A DNA stretch of 64,000 nt from Muribaculaceae bacterium. Lineage in GTDB: Bacteria; Bacteroidota; Bacteroidia; Bacteroidales; Muribaculaceae. Below the pieces are notes generated by a model. It did not search any database. It worked only from the letters and a program-made list of their open reading frames with translations, and was not told where the DNA came from. Positions within the stretch are counted from its first letter, which is position 1. Every line of letters starts with the position of its first letter. The stretch covers positions 1-64,000 of the forward strand of contig JAFLTQ010000004.1 in assembly GCA_022510385.1 (NCBI GenBank), read 5' to 3'. A program made the translations under genes and the position numbers. Shown in pieces: positions 62,216 through 64,000 of this stretch.

Positions 62216-63232
62216 ATGAATATAGCAATCGTAGGTGCGAGCGGTGCCGTGGGGCAAGAGCTTCTGAAGGTGCTCGACGAGCAGAACTTCCCGGTCACAA
62301 GTCTTCGTCTTTTTGGGAGTAAAAGGAGTGCCGGGCAAGAGTATCGTTTCCGAGACATGACAGTTAAGGTTGAGCTTCTTAGCCATGACTCCGATTTCAG
62401 TGGAGTTGACATTGCTTTCACATCAGCCGGTGCATCGACATCCAAGGAGTATGCAGAAACCATAACGAAACATGGTGCTGTAATGATTGATAACAGTAGT
62501 GCATTCCGGATGGATCCTGATGTTCCATTGGTAGTCCCCGAGGTGAATCCTGAAGATGCCTTAGATAAACCTCGAAATATCATCGGTAATCCCAATTGTA
62601 CGACGATACAGATGGTTGTAGCCCTCAAGCCTATCAATGATCTCTCACCTATCACAAAGGTGCATGTGTCGACTTATCAGGCGGCAAGTGGTGCAGGGGC
62701 GGCAGCTATGGCAGAGCTTGAGAAACAATTTAGGGAAATAGCCGAAGGAACATCACCCACGATAGAGAAATTCCCTTTCCAGTTGGCCTATAATATTATA
62801 CCACAGGTTGATGTATTCATGGACAACGGCTACACCAAGGAGGAGATGAAGATGTATAATGAGACACGTAAAATCATGCATTCAGATAAGATAAAGGTGA
62901 GTGCTACGTGTGTCAGAGTTCCGGTATTGCGAGCTCATAGCGAGGCTATCTGGCTTGAAACGGAGCAACCAATTGAGATTTCAGAGGTTAGACGCGCCTG
63001 GGAAGAGGCTCCGGGTCTTGTAGTAAAGGATGAGCCCTTTTCAAAGGAATATCCAATGCCGTTGGATATCTCAGATAAGGATCCCGTATATGTCGGGAGA
63101 TTAAGAAAGGATCTTTCAGATTCTAAGGGACTATCTTTCTGGGTGGTAGGAGATCAAATCAAGAAGGGAGCGGCATTGAATGCAGTTCAGATTGCTCTTT
63201 GGCTCTTGAAAAATGATCCTAAGTTACGCTAA
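62216..63232 (+). CDS. asd: Aspartate-semialdehyde dehydrogenase
   Basis: [54 protein letters not shown]. Confidence 0.96.
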   Translation: MNIAIVGASGAVGQELLKVLDEQNFPVTSLRLFGSKRSAGQEYRFRDMTVKVELLSHDSDFSGVDIAFTSAGASTSKEYAETITKHGAVMIDNSSAFRMDPDVPLVVPEVNPEDALDKPRNIIGNPNCTTIQMVVALKPINDLSPITKVHVSTYQAASGAGAAAMAELEKQFREIAEGTSPTIEKFPFQLAYNIIPQVDVFMDNGYTKEEMKMYNETRKIMHSDKIKVSATCVRVPVLRAHSEAIWLETEQPIEISEVRRAWEEAPGLVVKDEPFSKEYPMPLDISDKDPVYVGRLRKDLSDSKGLSFWVVGDQIKKGAALNAVQIALWLLKNDPKLR

Positions 63233-63296
63233 CTTATTAAAATGATTTAAACAGTCATATTATTATTTTTTCAAAAAGAATTTCAAGTTAAAAAAG

Positions 63297-63327
63297 CTCC
63301 CCCGTTTCTCAAGTAGATTCGGGGGAG
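63297..63327 (+). terminator. Stem-loop downstream of asd
   Basis: ctcccccg...cgggggag. Confidence 0.75.
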
Positions 63328-63338
63328 TAAATATTTAA

Positions 63339-63386
63339 GAGCCCGTTCCTTTTTCTCTTATAGATATCGGGGACGGGCTCTTTTTT
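63339..63386. terminator. Stem-loop between convergent asd and pnp
   Basis: gagcccgt...acgggctc followed by tttttt. Confidence 0.8.
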
Positions 63387-63408
63387 ATAATGTAGAGTTT
63401 ATTCTTTT

Positions 63409-64000
63409 TTACTCTTCATCAGGTTGCTGAAGGTTGTTATTGTTTCTTGGAGTGAATCTTCTCGGACCACGTTCACCTTCACGTCTGGGTTGCTGGTTCC
63501 CTTCGAAACGTCTCGGGCCACGTTCGCCACCCTCTCGTCTTGGACCTCCATTTCCGTCACGACGAGGACGATTTTCACCTCCCTCACGGCGTGGACGGTT
63601 TTCTCTTTCTACATAACCTTCGGGTTTTTCGGTCAAAACTTTCATTGAGAGACGGTATTTACCGGTCTTCTTGTCAATCTCAATAAGTTTTACTTTTACC
63701 TTATCTCCCTCTTTAAGGCCGCTATTTTCCATAGAGTCGAGACGATCCCATGAAATTTCACTTATATGTAGCAGACCGTCACGTCCGGGCATGAATTCAA
63801 CAAATGCACCGAAATCAAGAATAGAACGTACAACGCCGTCGTAGATCTCTCCCTCTTCGGGTTGAGCCACGATAGCCTTAATCTTGGCTAAAGCAGCTTC
63901 GAGACCCTCTTTCTCCTTGGAGGCAATCTCTACTTTCCCTATGCCAAGTTTTTCATCCTCTTCAATTGATATGGTTGTGCCGGTTTCTTCCTGAATTCCT
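63409..64000 (-). CDS. pnp: Polynucleotide phosphorylase, C-terminal part (KH end, S1 domain, RG-rich tail), truncated by window
   Basis: Minus-strand reading from the edge: GIQEETGTTISIEEDEKLGIGKVEIASKEKEGLEAALAKIKAIVAQPEEGEIYDGVVRSILDFGAFVEFMPGRDGLLHISEISW. Confidence 0.92.
   Translation of the reverse strand, partial: GIQEETGTTISIEEDEKLGIGKVEIASKEKEGLEAALAKIKAIVAQPEEGEIYDGVVRSILDFGAFVEFMPGRDGLLHISEISWDRLDSMENSGLKEGDKVKVKLIEIDKKTGKYRLSMKVLTEKPEGYVERENRPRREGGENRPRRDGNGGPRREGGERGPRRFEGNQQPRREGERGPRRFTPRNNNNLQQPDEE

Noticed and set aside
63424-63648. Small plus-strand ORFs at the pnp 3' end
   Set aside because: Antisense to the RG-rich PNPase tail; repetitive composition.

Overview
This looks like a Bacteroidales chromosome segment, judged from TonB/SusCD-type genes, fimbrillins, BspA-type LRR proteins and TTTG-N19/20-TAnnTTTG promoters. 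No transposase, phage structural gene, CRISPR array or rRNA was found. Contents in order: (i) the 5' tip of a minus-strand LRR-protein paralog and its long leader, then a PIN-domain toxin/antitoxin pair; (ii) a collagen-like/CotH-kinase lipoprotein, a degenerate tRNA-like sequence and a TonB receptor/DUF4249 pair; (iii) a roughly 34 kb polysaccharide utilization locus (about 8.6-42.5 kb) whose enzyme set (GH5 with BACON, two GH31, two GH3, GH43, GH2, a GH29-GH2 fusion, GH95, SGNH esterase, SusC/SusD and two surface glycan-binding candidates) fits fucosylated xyloglucan; (iv) a seven-gene fimbrillin-like lipoprotein operon (42.6-55.8 kb); (v) a 1018-aa BspA-like LRR protein and a small XRE regulator; (vi) housekeeping genes (flavodiiron protein, fabD, asd, 3' part of pnp). 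The most striking signal is non-coding. A leader element of about 300 bp is present twice, at each end of the window and each time directly upstream of an LRR gene with the same signal-peptide start. It folds into a long rod-like hairpin, and three base pairs differ between copies by compensatory changes, which supports a selected RNA structure. Other notable points are a 28-bp imperfect direct repeat bracketing the PUL, a GH29-GH2 fusion matching the Fuc-Gal side chain, a repeated RxE-x-x-N-x-WG module in the glycan-binding proteins, and a Thr-Arg motif near the N-terminus of all seven fimbrillin-like proteins.
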